Source: Gemmatimonadota bacterium
GTDB lineage: Bacteria; Gemmatimonadota; Gemmatimonadetes; Gemmatimonadales; Gemmatimonadaceae
Assembly (NCBI GenBank): GCA_026387915.1
Contig: JAPLKS010000017.1
Span: 434,001 to 498,000, forward strand
DNA length: 64,000 nt
Direction of reading: 5' to 3'
The notes under the pieces: model-generated
Databases searched by the model: none
Seen by the model: the letters and a program-made list of their open reading frames with translations, nothing else
What the model was told of the DNA's origin: nothing
Shown here: piece by piece, positions 62,958 to 64,000 of the stretch
Numbering within the stretch: position 1 is the stretch's first letter
Layout of the letters: every line of letters begins with the position of its first letter
Made by a program: the position numbers and the translations under genes

Positions 62958-64000
62958 GCGAGCGCCGTCGCTTGGTACGCACGCGGTGGGGCACCGTGGG
63001 ACTGACGCTGTTGGCGATTCTGGCTGGCATCGCGTTGCTGGTGGTGGTGACGCCGATGGGTCGTTACCTCGCGCGGGGCGCGTGGGCTGAGGCGGGGATT
63101 CTCGCACGCCGCCGGTCGATCGACGCGATGGTGCGCGACAGCGCCACGGTTCCGGCGGTGCGAGCCAAGTTGCAGCTCGTGCTCGAGGCCCGGCGTTTTG
63201 CTGTGGACTCGCTGGGGCTTCCCGCAAAGAACGCCTTTACCCAGTACACAGCGTTGGAGCACGACACGCTCGTACTCGTGCTGTCGGGTGCACATCCCGA
63301 TGCGCTGCGTGCGGTGACGTGGTGGTTCCCCGTAGTGGGACGCGTGCCGTACAAGGGATTTTTTGATTTTGCGCTGGCGCGGCGTGCGGAAAAAGAACTC
63401 GCGGCGCAGGGCTTTGATACGTATTTGCGGCCGTCGCCAGCATTTAGCACGCTCGGGTTTTTCAACGACCCTCTGCTCTCGACAACCTTGGGCTCCGATT
63501 CGCTAGAGATCGTGAATACCGTGATTCACGAGCTGACGCACAATCGCTTTTATGCGGCGGGGGAAGCGGTGTTCAATGAGAGCTTCGCGAATTTCTCAGG
63601 TGCGCGCGGCGCAGAGCGATTCTTCCGTGCGCGTGGCGATACGGCGCGCGCGCGGCGGGTGGCTGCGCGGTGGGCAGATGATGTGCTGCTCGGCGATGTA
63701 TGGGCGCGGACCTACGACACGCTCGACTCTGCGTTTCGCGCGCATCCGGGTGACGCCGCGCGTGCCGAGCGACTGCGTGCCCGCGACACCGTGTATGCAG
63801 CAGCGCGTCGGTGGCTCGTCGATTCGGTGGCGCCGCAGTTGCGCACCATTGATGCGCGGTATGCGTCTCGCGTACGACTCGACAACGCCGCGCTGATGGC
63901 GCGTTTCATTTACGCGACGGGGCTCGGTGAGTTCGAGCAGGTGCTCGCGCGCGAGGGCGGGGACGTGCGCCGAGCGTTGGATCGCGTGATCACGGTGGCC
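62954..64000 (+). CDS. COG4324-type predicted aminopeptidase, 3' end cut by the window
   Basis: The 349 visible residues start at a GTG overlapping the PorV-like stop. An N-terminal membrane helix (VGLTLLAILAGIALLVVVTP) is followed by a periplasmic domain. The sequence FDTYLRPSPAFSTLGFFNDP, then IVNTVIHELTHNRFY (HELTH at 192-196) and FNESFANF (third zinc ligand Glu), is the hallmark of the PF10023/COG4324 putative aminopeptidase family. Its substrate is not known to me. It is the third gene of a protease-PorV-peptidase operon, and the frame is still open at the right edge. Confidence 0.88.
   Translation, partial: MSERRRLVRTRWGTVGLTLLAILAGIALLVVVTPMGRYLARGAWAEAGILARRRSIDAMVRDSATVPAVRAKLQLVLEARRFAVDSLGLPAKNAFTQYTALEHDTLVLVLSGAHPDALRAVTWWFPVVGRVPYKGFFDFALARRAEKELAAQGFDTYLRPSPAFSTLGFFNDPLLSTTLGSDSLEIVNTVIHELTHNRFYAAGEAVFNESFANFSGARGAERFFRARGDTARARRVAARWADDVLLGDVWARTYDTLDSAFRAHPGDAARAERLRARDTVYAAARRWLVDSVAPQLRTIDARYASRVRLDNAALMARFIYATGLGEFEQVLAREGGDVRRALDRVITVA

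Overview
The window looks like chromosomal DNA of a GC-rich, Gram-negative bacterium, most likely of the Gemmatimonadota (inference). The grounds are three SusC/SusD-type outer-membrane uptake loci on a high-GC background, a Kdo transferase (so LPS), many lipoproteins, beta-barrel and Ig-like surface proteins, CRTAC1/vanadium-phosphatase proteins and frequent GTG/TTG starts. I see no prophage, transposon, insertion sequence or CRISPR array. Most of the window reads as stable chromosome with housekeeping blocks separated by envelope and nutrient-uptake loci.

Layout. 1-2.6 kb (minus): tRNA-Arg, rho, ruvX, mltG, the last cut by the left edge. 2.8-8.4 kb: an AraC-type regulator with a receiver-like N-terminus, a convergent Ig-like lipoprotein/beta-barrel pair, and a polytopic GT-C-like protein. 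8.5-10.4 kb: an ECF sigma factor with three small envelope proteins. 10.4-12.8 kb (minus): Ala, Gly, Val, Arg and Pro tRNAs with a TPR protein gene inside the array. 13-14.2 kb: a primary-type sigma factor with a histone-H1-like tail. 14.5-19 kb (minus): SusC/SusD locus 1. 19.2-21.3 kb: an MlaF-like ABC ATPase, a NUDIX hydrolase and a second receiver-like/AraC regulator, all overlapping. 21.3-25.8 kb: atpA-atpG-atpD-atpC with degenerate 7-bp repeats in the spacers. 25.8-28.5 kb: an envelope protein, waaA and a DsbA-like lipoprotein. 28.9-35.4 kb: SusC/SusD locus 2 with a small lipoprotein and a DUF4397 lipoprotein. 35.4-45.4 kb: two barrel-less TonB-plug proteins flanking a TPM/pseudo-nucleotidyltransferase/LemA group, a vanadium haloperoxidase-like/CRTAC1 pair and a second DsbA-like lipoprotein. 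45.6-51 kb: SusC/SusD locus 3 and a lipoprotein. 51.1-59.6 kb (minus): dnaE-accA-ricT-like-metG followed by an M23 peptidase. 59.7-64 kb: an M30-like metalloprotease, a PorV-like barrel and a COG4324 aminopeptidase cut by the right edge.

How the parts fit. The SusC/D loci should import large ligands across the outer membrane. The barrel-less plug proteins carry the N-terminal and plug modules of SusC without the transporter barrel, and one is translationally coupled to a DsbA-like thiol oxidoreductase. This makes the 35-45 kb stretch the most likely place for an undescribed envelope system. Regulation visible in the DNA includes a TGTGA-N6-TCACA palindrome over the atp promoter, candidate Shine-Dalgarno-masking hairpins ahead of all three susC genes, a C-rich leader in front of rho, and several strong intrinsic terminators. 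Coordinates come from the sequence itself. Functions come from motif and family recognition without database searches.
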